A stretch of 18,398 bases of DNA from CAZXCQ01 sp964639275 (GTDB taxonomy: Bacteria > Desulfobacterota > DSM-4660 > Desulfatiglandales > Desulfatiglandaceae): contig CAZXCQ010000112.1 in the NCBI GenBank assembly GCA_964639275.1, positions 1 to 18,398 on the forward strand, given 5' to 3'. The position numbers were made by a program, and so were the translations under genes. Positions within the stretch are counted from its first letter, which is position 1, and every line of letters begins with the position of its first letter. The notes beneath the pieces are model-generated. The model was not told the DNA's origin. It did not search any database and saw only the letters and a program-made list of their open reading frames with translations. Below, piece by piece: positions 6,482 to 14,206 of this stretch.

Positions 6482-8222
6482 TTACGGGCACTTTTTGCTA
6501 TGCAAAATGGCGTCAATATTTTTCTCCGCCCAGTCATCAACTTTGCGTTCCTTTTCAACGTAGTTGATGACCCTTTCGGAAAGATGTAAACTCTTTTTCA
6601 ATGCCTCAGCCGCCTTTTCACCAGCCTCTTTTGTCTTCATTGGATTGACATAGATGATCCCATCTTCCTCACCAAACCCCTTCTGTTTTAGCACTCTTGA
6701 AGCGCCACTGGTGCTGACGATAAGAACCCCCCTTTCTTTGGGCTTTTTGTATTTTTGAGACAGTACATATTCGAAAGCCACAAGGTTCATACCGTCCTCT
6801 AGGGGCGTTACCAGCATAACATCCACTTCCTTCATAAACCTATAATTTTGTGGGACAGGTATACCTTCGGAAAGGTGAACAATAAATTCTCCTCCTAGTT
6901 TCCTGTTCACCTTGTCAACCTCCCCTCCCAAAAAATTATGCAGCCTTTGATAGTCTCGATTGTCGGACCTGCTCGGAGCCGTTATCTGATAGAAGCGAGC
7001 TTCTATTTTCGACTTGCGCAGCTCATTAAGAGTATGATAGAATATCATAAGCCTTTCGACGAGCCCCTTTGTGTAATCACATCTCTCCAGGCCTCCAAAG
7101 ATGTATATTCCCCTATTTCTGTCCCTGCTAATCTTATCATAGAGTTTTTCTTTCTCCCACTTATAAACCAACTTCTTTCTGTTTGACACTTCGTTGAGAA
7201 TCTTATCTACATCCAGCCCGATTGGAAGCGCACCAATAGTGGTTACACGGTCCTGATGTATCACCTCGTAGAGTTCCCCTTCTATTCTAATCTCAAGGGG
7301 AAACCACTCCTCAAGCGCTTCCAGATAGTTGTCGCAGTACTCTTTCGTATGAAACGCTATGAAATCATTTGAAAGCATGCCCCATGTCAATTTCTGCAAT
7401 GTCGTTTCGATTGTCTCAACATAAGGATCATATGCCTGAGCTTTCACCCTCCTTCTTTTGTCTTCCCTGATTAGCCCCTGAATTTCATGTATATTGAAAA
7501 AGGGCGTATGCATAAATTGTCCGACGTGTATTCGGTTCCTTTCCGCTTCCGAGATTGCTTCTTCAGTGAGCAGCGATTTAAAGACCTCGGCAACTCGGAT
7601 CAAATGGTAATCCTGGATCCATATCACAATCTTACCTTCCTTTTTTTTAAATTCATTGATTTTGTGGATTTCATCAATGATTGTGTTAGCGAATGTCACG
7701 CCGCTGCTTATGTATTGCACAAAGTCGTTCTTGTCAAATTCCGGTCTTGGAAATGATCTTGCTTTTTTGTAGAATAGTGGAGGTCTTGTAAGATGCATAA
7801 GGGGCCACAGAAATCCATTGGCGAATTTGCTGTAATAGCTGTGCATGTGTCTTGTGTCGAAAAAGACAAACCTCATATAGAAATCATACTCCTGATATGT
7901 GAAATGCATCCTGGTATCAGGATCTATCTCTATGTAGGGAAAATCGCCTGGAGCATATCCTTTCTTTTTCATCCTTCTGAACAGCCGCCCGTAATGTCCT
8001 CTCGCAACATCGATATCCCGGTCGCCCATAGAAGCACCGATCCATGTGGTATTCCATTTCCCCGGTTTCAGAAGCGCGGACATTGCCTGAACAAGACCCC
8101 CCCCCTCCAAAGGTCAGGGCTCTGGGACGGGTTTCTTTTTTCAGGCATGCTTCAGCTTTGTTAAGAAAACCGCTCGAGAAACTAACGGGGCCTCTATTCG
8201 AGGCAATGACCAAGTAACTCAT
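6482..8222 (-). CDS. otsA: GT20 trehalose-6-phosphate synthase-like glycosyltransferase, frameshifted at a G9 run
   Basis: The gene starts at the ATG at 8220-8222 and reads MSYLVIASNRGPVSF to about residue 42, where a run of nine G on the coding strand (8097-8105) shifts the frame; with eight G it would continue into LVQAMSALLK and give about 579 residues. As it stands, the rest forms an open frame from 8110 to 6482 (542 residues). GT20 motifs after the shift include FANGFLWPLMHL, IWIQDYHLI, VGQFMHTPFF, GLERCDYTKGL (arginine about 380, lysine about 385, both phosphate-binding in OtsA), SRSDN and EDGMNLVAFEY. Differences from E. coli OtsA (IHDYHL to IQDYHL, RDGMNLVAKEY to EDGMNLVAFEY) suggest a divergent clade, so the acceptor may not be glucose-6-phosphate. 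Last gene of the minus-strand solute operon, 63 bp after the phosphatase gene. Confidence 0.8.
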
Positions 8223-8285
8223 TTCTCTCAACCACAGCGTGTTCGACTTCGTATGGTTTCCACCAAGACCTTAACTCCCTACGCT

Positions 8286-9068
8286 CTAACTTTGGGGCGC
8301 CCAGCTTGACAAAAATGCCAGAAGCTCGTGGGGGGGCTTTATCCAGACATCGGCACTCGTCGGCCGGAGATCTTCACGAACCAGTAGACCTATTCCTTTA
8401 TTCTTGATGGATTTGAATGCGTCTTCATCGGTCACATCATCGCCTAAATAAGCTGCCATAGAGCCTTGTTCCAGTTCCTCAAGAACAGTCCTAACCGCAT
8501 CTCCCTTATCTGGGCCGGGGACACGCAGTTCCAAACCACCGTCAAACTCCTTTAGACTAATCCCCCATGTCTCCGCAATGAGCGACCATTTCGGCTCTAC
8601 CCTGCTTCTTATCCCATGAATCATCTTCTCATCCAGACCTCGCCAGTGGATTGCGAGACAGCCTGGTTTTTTTTCAGAGCGATTCGCGTATCCAACCGCT
8701 TCAATCCACTCATCTGCCGTTACGAGCCCGGACAATGATTTTTCATCCATTGGAGCCAGCTCATAAGATCCATCCGTTCTTAGCCGCTCCAACCCATGAG
8801 AGCCCCATATTTCCGGATATTTCTTGAGTCTTAAAAGGGGGATGAGCTCCTTTATCCATCTTCCGGTAATAATAACCAGACGGACATGGCTCGCTTTCAT
8901 GATCTTATCGAGCACTTCTGGGACGCCTGGATAGGGGAAGGCCTTCGCAGGGTTGATATGGAATGGAGCAAGGGTGCCATCGTAATCGAGAAGTAAAGCC
9001 TTTGGAAGGTTATCTTTTAGTTGCTCACAAAAGGCGCCAAAATCTATCTCGCAGTTTAGGATCTTCAT
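8286..9068 (-). CDS. otsB: Trehalose-phosphatase-like HAD hydrolase
   Basis: 260 residues from the ATG at 9066-9068; a TTG at 9131 would add 21 residues, but the GGAGGA after the TreT stop lies about 13 bases from it. HAD motifs: LLLDYDGTLAPF (nucleophile D28, acid D30), VRLVIITGRW (motif II), and YLGDDVTDEDAF (motif IV, magnesium-binding), in the type IIB order of trehalose-6-phosphate phosphatase. It should remove phosphate from the product of the neighbouring GT20 enzyme in the cytoplasm. A KKPGCLAIHWRG segment in the cap is family-like. About 80 bp downstream of treT, same strand, probably one transcript. If GT20 makes another glucosyl phosphate, this enzyme would follow that specificity. 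Confidence 0.88.
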   Translation of the reverse strand: MKILNCEIDFGAFCEQLKDNLPKALLLDYDGTLAPFHINPAKAFPYPGVPEVLDKIMKASHVRLVIITGRWIKELIPLLRLKKYPEIWGSHGLERLRTDGSYELAPMDEKSLSGLVTADEWIEAVGYANRSEKKPGCLAIHWRGLDEKMIHGIRSRVEPKWSLIAETWGISLKEFDGGLELRVPGPDKGDAVRTVLEELEQGSMAAYLGDDVTDEDAFKSIKNKGIGLLVREDLRPTSADVWIKPPHELLAFLSSWAPQS

Positions 9069-9151
9069 AAGGCATCTCTTATTAAATCTTATCAAGTATG
9101 AAGGAACAGTCACGAAAAATGGACACTTCAATCGTAAAGAGAATTTCCTCC

Positions 9152-10399
9152 TTACGAGAGTTCGATCCTCTCTTTCTTCCCGTGTAATAGGGCGAAAATG
9201 AGTGTAAGATACTCCCGTAAATGCCGCGTGATGAGAAAGTTTTCACGGACAAATTCCTTTGCCTTGAGACCCATTTCCTCCATATTCTCGCGGTTATTTA
9301 ATAGATAGCGAATGCGAAGCGCCGCTCCTTCCGGAGTGTTGACCAGAAAGCCTGTATGGTGATTGATGACTTGGATGCGAATACCGCCCGTGTCACCGCC
9401 GATCACTGGCTTTTTTTTCCACATCGCCTCTGTGACGGTAAGTCCAAACCCCTCTCTGACGGATTTTTGCAGCACGATGTCGCTTGCACGCTGTAACGCG
9501 TTGATGGTTCGATGGGCATCCCCGGGCAACAGTAAGACCTTAATATCAGGGTCATCCTTCGCCGCATTTCGAACTTCATCCAGAACAATCTCGCCCTCGG
9601 GATCGTCCGTAGCTCCCCCACCGGCAAGCACCAGTTGTAAAGAAGGAATCAACCTCTTCGCCAGCCCGTAGGCATGAATCACCCCGATGGGGTCTTTAAA
9701 TCTATCATAACGGGACACCTGAAGGATCATAGGCCGGTTTCGATCGATATTGAAATGGCCATAGATCTCATTGATCTCTCCTTTATCAAGCTCCATGTTT
9801 TTTTCATGCAGAGGATCTATACTCGGCGCTATGAGATACGCCGGGTGCGGCAATAGCTGCGCAAAACTCGAGAGAGAGAATACGCTCGCATCGTGATCCG
9901 ACACAAACTCTCTCAGATATTTCCAGACTGGCCTAAAGGGATGGCTCAAATCAATATGACAACGCCACACCCACTTTCCCTTATGTCGCGGAAAATATTT
10001 GATCAGGGCGGCGGGCTGAGGGTCGTGAATGATAACAATGTCGGCGTGCTGTAGCAAATCCCGATGGGTTTCAGCCATTTGAGCATTTGTCTCTCTATAG
10101 ACTTTTAGGTGACTCTCGGGGATATTTATCCGATTTCCCTGCATGGCGTTATGAAACGATTTGGTGCATTCATAAAACGTCGCGTTACCTTGAATCACTT
10201 CCCAGCGCGCATCGATTCCCAGATCTTTCATGAGCGGGACCATTTTTTGCATTATTTCAGCCACACCCCCGCCTACTTTGGTTGAATTCACGTGGACAAG
10301 ACATAAACCCTTTAAAGGCTGAGCTAATTGGCGCAAATGCTCTATTACATCCCGACCGGCGATTTTCGCATATTTTTCCAGACTGCTATTGTCCTTCAC
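9152..10399 (-). CDS. treT: Trehalose synthase, TreT-type (GT4) glycosyltransferase
   Basis: 415 residues from a GTG at 10397-10399 whose GTGA overlaps the stop of the DUF5752 gene. The N-terminal Rossmann domain opens with LVHVNSTKVGGGVAEI and continues RWEVIQGNATFYECTKSFHN, both hallmarks of trehalose glycosyltransferring synthase; the C-terminal GT-B domain has ILQVSRYDRFKDP and the E316-x7-E324 retaining motif (EGFGLTVTEAMW), followed by KKPVIGGDTGG. The reaction makes trehalose from an NDP-glucose and glucose in one reversible step. Length equals that of known TreT proteins and no key segment is missing. It is second in the operon, between DUF5752 and the phosphatase. Confidence 0.9.
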   Translation of the reverse strand: MKDNSSLEKYAKIAGRDVIEHLRQLAQPLKGLCLVHVNSTKVGGGVAEIMQKMVPLMKDLGIDARWEVIQGNATFYECTKSFHNAMQGNRINIPESHLKVYRETNAQMAETHRDLLQHADIVIIHDPQPAALIKYFPRHKGKWVWRCHIDLSHPFRPVWKYLREFVSDHDASVFSLSSFAQLLPHPAYLIAPSIDPLHEKNMELDKGEINEIYGHFNIDRNRPMILQVSRYDRFKDPIGVIHAYGLAKRLIPSLQLVLAGGGATDDPEGEIVLDEVRNAAKDDPDIKVLLLPGDAHRTINALQRASDIVLQKSVREGFGLTVTEAMWKKKPVIGGDTGGIRIQVINHHTGFLVNTPEGAALRIRYLLNNRENMEEMGLKAKEFVRENFLITRHLREYLTLIFALLHGKKERIELS

Positions 10400-11067
10400 C
10401 TGTTCGCCTCTTTAAAGTAGACTCTGAAAGCCTTAGTTAATTCATTTCGTAATTGCCTTAGGGAAGTAAAATATGGACATATCCCCCCGATCATCCGTCG
10501 CAGACCCTCATATTTAACCCCAAAATCCACTAACCAGTTCTGGAAATCGTCGAGTGAATTCTGATTTCGACGACGGCCCTCTATGAAATGAAAGAAAATG
10601 CTTCCAATGGACATCTGTGGCAGAGTTTGGAGAAATTCTCTTGGGCTTTCCACGGTATTTTTCGTATCGAAAACCACAATTTGGAAACGGATGAATTCAA
10701 ATTGATCATCTCTCCTAGACCAGATTGGGAATTCGGTCTCATCCAGGTGTTCTTCAATCGTTTCCATCAACTCGTTTCTCAAGTCCTCTATTGTTTCAAA
10801 TGCTGCAGGATCTATTAATGCCAGGCGTTCAGCCAGAATCTTGTCATGAACACTGTGAGCAGCCCATATCGCGAAGTCGTTATGGTATTCGGGATCGTCA
10901 AAGCGCGGCCTGAGCAATCCCCCCCAGAAATGGTAATAAATGCTATTGAGGTCTATGTCGCGCAAATGCTCCCTCAGCTCCTTCAGATTTTGGGCCCTTT
11001 TACCAGTCGCAATTGCGATCAAAGCACAGTCCTTTATGTGAAAAGGCGATATCGGGAAATTGTTCAT
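10396..11067 (-). CDS. DUF5752 family protein with internal duplication
   Basis: 223 residues from the ATG at 11065-11067, chosen over a TTG two codons upstream because GGAAGGAAAG lies 8 or more bases before it. The protein is made of two copies: residues 36-50 (RDIDLNSIYYHFWGG) match 150-164 (PQMSIGSIFFHFIEG), 64-75 match 174-185 (DFAIW/DFQNW), and 92-108 match 202-218 (both with LRNEL), at a constant offset of 110-114. Each copy keeps a HF pair (H46, H160). No catalytic signature, membrane segment or signal peptide. DUF5752 proteins are known next to TreT genes but have no assigned function. First gene of the operon; 4-bp overlap with treT implies equal expression and perhaps a complex. Confidence 0.82.
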   Translation of the reverse strand: MNNFPISPFHIKDCALIAIATGKRAQNLKELREHLRDIDLNSIYYHFWGGLLRPRFDDPEYHNDFAIWAAHSVHDKILAERLALIDPAAFETIEDLRNELMETIEEHLDETEFPIWSRRDDQFEFIRFQIVVFDTKNTVESPREFLQTLPQMSIGSIFFHFIEGRRRNQNSLDDFQNWLVDFGVKYEGLRRMIGGICPYFTSLRQLRNELTKAFRVYFKEANR

Positions 11068-11114
11068 GGTCAAGTCTTTCCTTCCAATTTCTGTTGATCC
11101 AAGCTCATTTGCCT

Positions 11115-11136
11115 CTTGGCGAAATGATCCGCCAAG
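11115..11136 (-). promoter_or_regulatory. Leader hairpin or operator of the solute operon
   Basis: CTTGGCG-N8-CGCCAAG is a perfect 7-bp inverted repeat 48 bases before the DUF5752 start. It could fold in the message or bind a regulator. An AT-rich stretch with TAGAAT lies just upstream on the minus strand as a possible -10; no good -35 is seen. Confidence 0.35.
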
Positions 11137-11533
11137 CTACAATAAATTATTCTATCTAACGTCGAGACTGGCGTCCGGTAGGTCTCCTCGGGTTCACATA
11201 CCTTCTTCTATATCTCGGCTCACCTGTCTTCTTCCCCACCAGGAATACGCCGAGGAGCTCTTTGTTTGGCCAAAGACCCAGCTATAATTGAGCTTCGAAA
11301 AGAGCCTCCTTAGTCCCTCCCCTAATGCAAAGGTCTTTGAAACGTATTGAGATCTTTTTGTCCAAAAGACTCGTATTGACGGGGATGGAGAAGTACCTTA
11401 AATCCAGAGATTGAAAGATGGGCCATAAAGGAGATTAATCAGACGTTTCCCTGGGCCCTCATTGTGGAAAGAGTACCATGGTAAGGAGGAAGAATCAACA
11501 ACCCCTGTTGAACTATTCTTCTGATGATCGTTT
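11137..11533. other. Intergenic region upstream of the solute operon
   Basis: About 400 bp separating the operon from the IS fragment. It contains the inverted repeat TCAACA-N5-TGTTGA (11495-11511) and AT-rich promoter-like stretches, but no frame with a ribosome binding site or recognisable product on either strand. Any operon promoter should lie in its left part. Confidence 0.4.
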
Positions 11534-11881
11534 TTATTTTGGTTTTCTTCGATAGCTATCTCTTTTAAACATAAGGACCTCAGAGTTGTGAACGAAGCGG
11601 TCAGCGATGGATGTGGCCATGGTGGTAGAATCGAACACATTTCCCCATTGAGCGAAAGGCAGATTGGCAGTCAATAGAGTTGACCTTACCTGGTGCCTTG
11701 CGCTGACATAGCATTGCCCTCTACCAGATCTATCCCTTTTTGGCCGCACAAATCCCGAAGAATCCCCCCCTATCCTGCGCCGAAGCTTGCCATAAGTAAC
11801 CTTTTTGCGATACGTTGGCAAAATAACTACGTGATACTTGCATTCCCATTTCACACGTGCTTGACTCTTCCAATCTTTCAT
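11534..11881 (-). pseudogene. Chimeric transposase remnant: IS200 TnpA N-terminus fused to IstB C-terminus
   Basis: A GGAGG site and ATG (11879-11881) open MKDWKSQARVKWECKYHVVI with PTYRKKVTYGKLRRRIG, the start of an IS200/IS605 TnpA. A run of seven G (11764-11770) then shifts the frame; with six G the TnpA reading would go on as GGILRDLCGQKGIDLVEGNAM. At about 11707 the sequence turns into the end of an IS21 helper ATPase: STLLTANLPFAQWG, then TTMATSIADRFVHNSEVL and FKRDSYR to the stop at 11534. The TnpA catalytic tyrosine and the IstB Walker motifs are absent. The open 115-residue frame is an accidental fusion, since the shift brings TnpA into the IstB frame. Confidence 0.72.
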
Positions 11882-11883
11882 AA

Positions 11884-11925
11884 CGGTCCTCCTTGCCCCT
11901 CGGGGCCTTCCTCTTTGGAGGACCG
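11884..11925. repeat. Nested hairpin before IS200 tnpA (element end)
   Basis: CGGTCCTCC (11884-11892) pairs with GGAGGACCG (11917-11925), and inside it GCCCC (11895-11899) pairs with GGGGC (11902-11906). It overlaps the ribosome binding site of the tnpA fragment. IS200 elements have such palindromes near the left end, where TnpA binds and where tnpA translation is limited by the folded RNA. Confidence 0.5.
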
Positions 11926-11970
11926 TATATCAGTTCTGCGCCTTAAACGGCACAGCCTTATCAATTCTCA

Positions 11971-11986
11971 CCCCGATAAATCGGGG
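11971..11986. repeat. Perfect palindrome near the IS200 remnant
   Basis: CCCCGATAAATCGGGG is a 7-2-7 palindrome 46 bp beyond the nested hairpin. It may be part of the IS200-type end or a terminator stem; no clear T run follows on the plus strand (GATTATTTA). Confidence 0.4.
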
Positions 11987-12056
11987 GGATTATTTATCGT
12001 TCAGTTTGTTGACCTTGAATTCTCTTGGCCTGAAGTTGTTATTTCATGTCCCCTCG

Positions 12057-12086
12057 TTGACAAAACCATATCGATCATGATACCGT
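12057..12086 (+). promoter_or_regulatory. Candidate promoter of vapBC
   Basis: A perfect -35 TTGACA (12057-12062) is followed after 16-18 bases by a weak -10 (GATACC or TACCGT). ATCGATC copies around 12070 and 12096 lie between it and the vapB ribosome binding site and could serve as the autoregulatory operator. Confidence 0.4.
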
Positions 12087-12116
12087 AGCACAAAATAGAT
12101 CGATGGAGGTAATATC

Positions 12117-12323
12117 ATGCAATTAGTAACCGTATCGCCAAAATATCAAGTTGTTATACCGAAAAACGTCAGGGAAGCATTGAAGCTTTATCCGGGCCAA
12201 AAAATGCAAGTTGTTGAATATGACGGTAGGATTGAACTGATACCGGAACGCGATATCAAAGAACTCCGCGGATTCCTTAGGGGCATCAACACTGAATTCA
12301 AACGAGAGGAAGATAGAGTGTGA
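12117..12323 (+). CDS. vapB: VapB antitoxin, AbrB/MazE family
   Basis: 68 residues, with TGGAGG 7-8 bases before the ATG. The N-terminal swapped-hairpin motif VTVSPKYQVVIPKNVREAL and the PGQKMQVVEYDGRIELIPE strand are those of AbrB/SpoVT-type DNA-binding domains; the C-terminal tail LRGFLRGINTEF is the part expected to enter the groove of the toxin. It binds the shared promoter and neutralises VapC. The stop overlaps the toxin start by 4 bp. Intact by length. Confidence 0.88.
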   Translation: MQLVTVSPKYQVVIPKNVREALKLYPGQKMQVVEYDGRIELIPERDIKELRGFLRGINTEFKREEDRV

Positions 12324-12694
12324 ACATTGTAGATTCTTCAGGCTGGCTTGCATATTTTGCCGATGAGCCTAATGCAGAGTATTTCCTGCCCCCGCTGAGT
12401 GATTCGGCTTTACTTGTTGTCCCGACGGTCACGATATACGAGGTCTTCAAGGTCATCCTACGGGAGTCCAGTGAGAATAAAGCATTGCAGGCGGTCATTG
12501 CTATGCAAAAAGGAAGAGTTGTTGATCTAAGCGTGCCACTGGCAAACGCTGCTTCAAGGCTGAGCCTAGAGCATCAACTTCCAATGGTGGACAGCATTAT
12601 TCTTGCAACAGCGCAAGAATTCAAAGCCATCATATGGACGCAGGATTCAGATTTCAGAAATATAAACAAGGTGAAGTATTTTCCCAAAAAATAG
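12320..12694 (+). CDS. vapC: VapC toxin, PIN-domain ribonuclease
   Basis: 124 residues from a GTG overlapping the vapB stop (GTGA). The PIN active-site acids are all present: D5 (NIVDSSGW), E41 (TIYEVFK), D91 (MVDSIILATA) and D109/D111 (TQDSDF). These coordinate magnesium for RNA cleavage; VapC enzymes usually cut tRNA or rRNA. The order antitoxin-toxin and tight coupling fit a working type II pair. It lies between IS200/IstB and IstA fragments, so it probably arrived with, or persists in, the mobile segment. Confidence 0.88.
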   Translation: MNIVDSSGWLAYFADEPNAEYFLPPLSDSALLVVPTVTIYEVFKVILRESSENKALQAVIAMQKGRVVDLSVPLANAASRLSLEHQLPMVDSIILATAQEFKAIIWTQDSDFRNINKVKYFPKK

Positions 12695-12748
12695 AGACCA
12701 ATCAGTCAGTCCAGCAGACGCTCGTGACCTCGCGCCGCTGATGCTGGC

Positions 12749-12853
12749 TTTGGGCAAAACGAAGGAAGAAAAGGCCATGAGGGGTGTATCAAAAAGATCC
12801 GATACGATAACCTCAAAAGTATGGTCCTTACCAGGATGGGATCGAGTTTTTGA
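12749..12853 (+). pseudogene. IstA (IS21 transposase) remnant
   Basis: One frame reads GCIKKIRYDNLKSMVLTRMG and stops at a TGA (12851-12853). A YDNLKxxVL motif after a GGxPxxI-like stretch is characteristic of the IstA catalytic core around its central aspartate. No start and no continuation are present. With the IstB end at 11534-11707, which lies in the opposite orientation, it shows that IS21 material was broken and rearranged here. Confidence 0.45.
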
Positions 12854-12943
12854 GCAATGTGATGTGTTCAAAGCGCCAATCCAACTTGGTCCCGAATTTA
12901 CGAAATAGAGCAACAAGTCCAAAAAGATGGAGGGGCCCCAGAT

Positions 12944-13660
12944 ATGAGTTCCATTTTTCAATCGTTAGGGTCCCGTCTGAAGGCCAAATCCCAAGGCCAA
13001 AACCATCTGCTCCTTCCCATTGACAGGCAGATCAGGGCCTGGAAAAGGGCAAACCGACGGATGGGATGGGGCATTACGGAGAAAAGGTTCCAGGGGATTG
13101 GCGTACCCCCATCATTGACCAAGACCGACCTTCAAGACGGCTTTGTGGGCATAGGTCTCTTCCATGGATTTGGTGAAGACAAAAACGGCAACTCGGATCC
13201 GGTTCTCTCTGGAAGGCTCGCCTGGGAATATGCCCTCAGGCTCTGGAGGGTCAAGACATGGCAGTGCGAATATATCGATTTCACCAAGTCCGACAATATC
13301 CGCCTGAGACCGAACGCACCCCCCAGACCCAGGGGATTTTATTTTGCCAAGTTCCAGCCGGGGATGAAATACCAATCACTCACGGTATCCCGACTTCGAA
13401 AGAGCCTTCTGGGCAATCAAACAGGCTGTGGACCGGAAGGGATACAACTCCTTGCAATCACCAACACACACCTCCGCAAGATGATGGCGGAGAGGAAAAT
13501 CCCGTTTATGGCCCTTGCGGATTACGACGTGGCGCCCTATGGATTCAACGACTTCTTCGATGCGGCCCAGGTCTTTTTTAGCAGTGGCACCCTTGGCCTG
13601 GGCATCGGGAATGTGGATCGCAACTACCCCCTCTTTGGAATCCCTACGCTTCGGTTCTAA
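12944..13660 (+). CDS. Conserved-looking hypothetical protein, 238 residues
   Basis: Not recognised. GGAGG lies about 11 bases before the ATG. The protein is soluble, with no signal peptide or membrane segment, and basic at the N-terminus (about residues 10-45). It contains a glycine- and aspartate-rich part, DGFVGIGLFHGFGEDKNGNS, a tryptophan-rich WEYALRLWRVKTW stretch, and ends with ADYDVAPYGFNDFFDAA and a glycine-rich GTLGLGIGNVDRN. The well-ordered, low-repeat composition and codon use like the flanking genes argue for a real gene. It stands alone between an IS21 fragment and a long leader, so context gives no hint of role. Confidence 0.65.
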   Translation: MSSIFQSLGSRLKAKSQGQNHLLLPIDRQIRAWKRANRRMGWGITEKRFQGIGVPPSLTKTDLQDGFVGIGLFHGFGEDKNGNSDPVLSGRLAWEYALRLWRVKTWQCEYIDFTKSDNIRLRPNAPPRPRGFYFAKFQPGMKYQSLTVSRLRKSLLGNQTGCGPEGIQLLAITNTHLRKMMAERKIPFMALADYDVAPYGFNDFFDAAQVFFSSGTLGLGIGNVDRNYPLFGIPTLRF

Positions 13661-14122
13661 CCGCTTGGTTCCTCTCAAAACCCTGTGCTTCCCTTGAAGT
13701 GCGATTCTACCGAAAATGTCCACCGCTCTATTCCCAAAGAAAGGTCTTGATGGCTTTGAATTGACAAATGGCGATTGAATATTGATGAATCAATAGAGAC
13801 TTGTCTTTTAACTATTTGAAATAATATAAGATATATCCTTTTTTGCTTGTGTTCCGCCTTACACTTTTGTATAAGATAATGAGATAGCCAAACAAATTGC
13901 AGTTCATGTAACACTTTTTAATCCCGCGGGATGGGGATTCCGAACCCCCATGCCTCTGTTCAAGTGCCAATTTGCAGAAGGCTAAATTGATACCAGCAGG
14001 AAGGTATTGTTGCCAGAGTCCATTGACCCCTCGGGGTTTTGAGAACTTACGTATCATTGTTGCCAAGGCTGACCCGCGGAAAGCAGTCTCTTCGGCCCCT
14101 TGGGCTCTCTGGGCCCCAAAAA
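13661..14122. other. Long intergenic leader region with promoter candidate and palindromes
   Basis: No gene is supported. AT-rich in its first half. TTGTGT (13847-13852), 17 bases, TATAAG (13870-13875) is a promoter candidate for the sensor kinase. Palindromes: ATTGAT-GA-ATCAAT (13782-13795), ATCCCGCGGGAT (13921-13932), ATGGGG-N9-CCCCAT (13931-13951), ATACC/GGTAT (13990-14007) and ACCCCTCGGGGT (14026-14037) followed by TTT. The leader from this promoter would be about 330 bases. Confidence 0.4.
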
Positions 14123-14185
14123 ATAGCGCCCGCAAAGACCTATGCATCATATAGGGATACAAAGGTGAATGGGCCTTCTTGCTAT
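14123..14185 (+). ncRNA. Candidate structured RNA leader of the hybrid kinase gene
   Basis: ATAGC (14123-14127) pairs with GCTAT (14181-14185), the adjacent GCCC (14128-14131) with GGGC (14171-14174), and inside them CCTAT (14139-14143) with ATAGG (14151-14155). Unpaired purine-rich strands GCAAAGA and GATACAAAGGTGAAT lie at the junction. The fold ends 6 bases before GGGAGG, the ribosome binding site, so it could control translation. It does not match any riboswitch class known to me. Confidence 0.35.
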
Positions 14186-14206
14186 AGTTGAGGGAGGACA
14201 AGAACA

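Noticed and set aside
9069..9131. Extended TTG start for the phosphatase
   Set aside because: The GGAGGA is about 13 bases away and the extra 21 residues lie outside the usual length; ATG at 9068 is preferred.
12647..12961. 104-codon minus-strand open frame after vapC
   Set aside because: Overlaps vapC and the IstA fragment, with no start signal or recognisable motif.
13921..13951. tRNA T-arm-like palindrome (GGGG-N9-CCCC with GTTCGGAAT on the minus strand)
   Set aside because: The loop has one extra base and no acceptor, D or anticodon arms can be drawn around it, so it is not a tRNA and cannot be shown to be an attachment site.
14123..14185. c-di-GMP (GEMM) riboswitch, suggested by GCAAAG before a sensor kinase
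   Set aside because: The tetraloop-receptor and the paired second arm of the GEMM consensus are missing; kept only as an unclassified structured leader.
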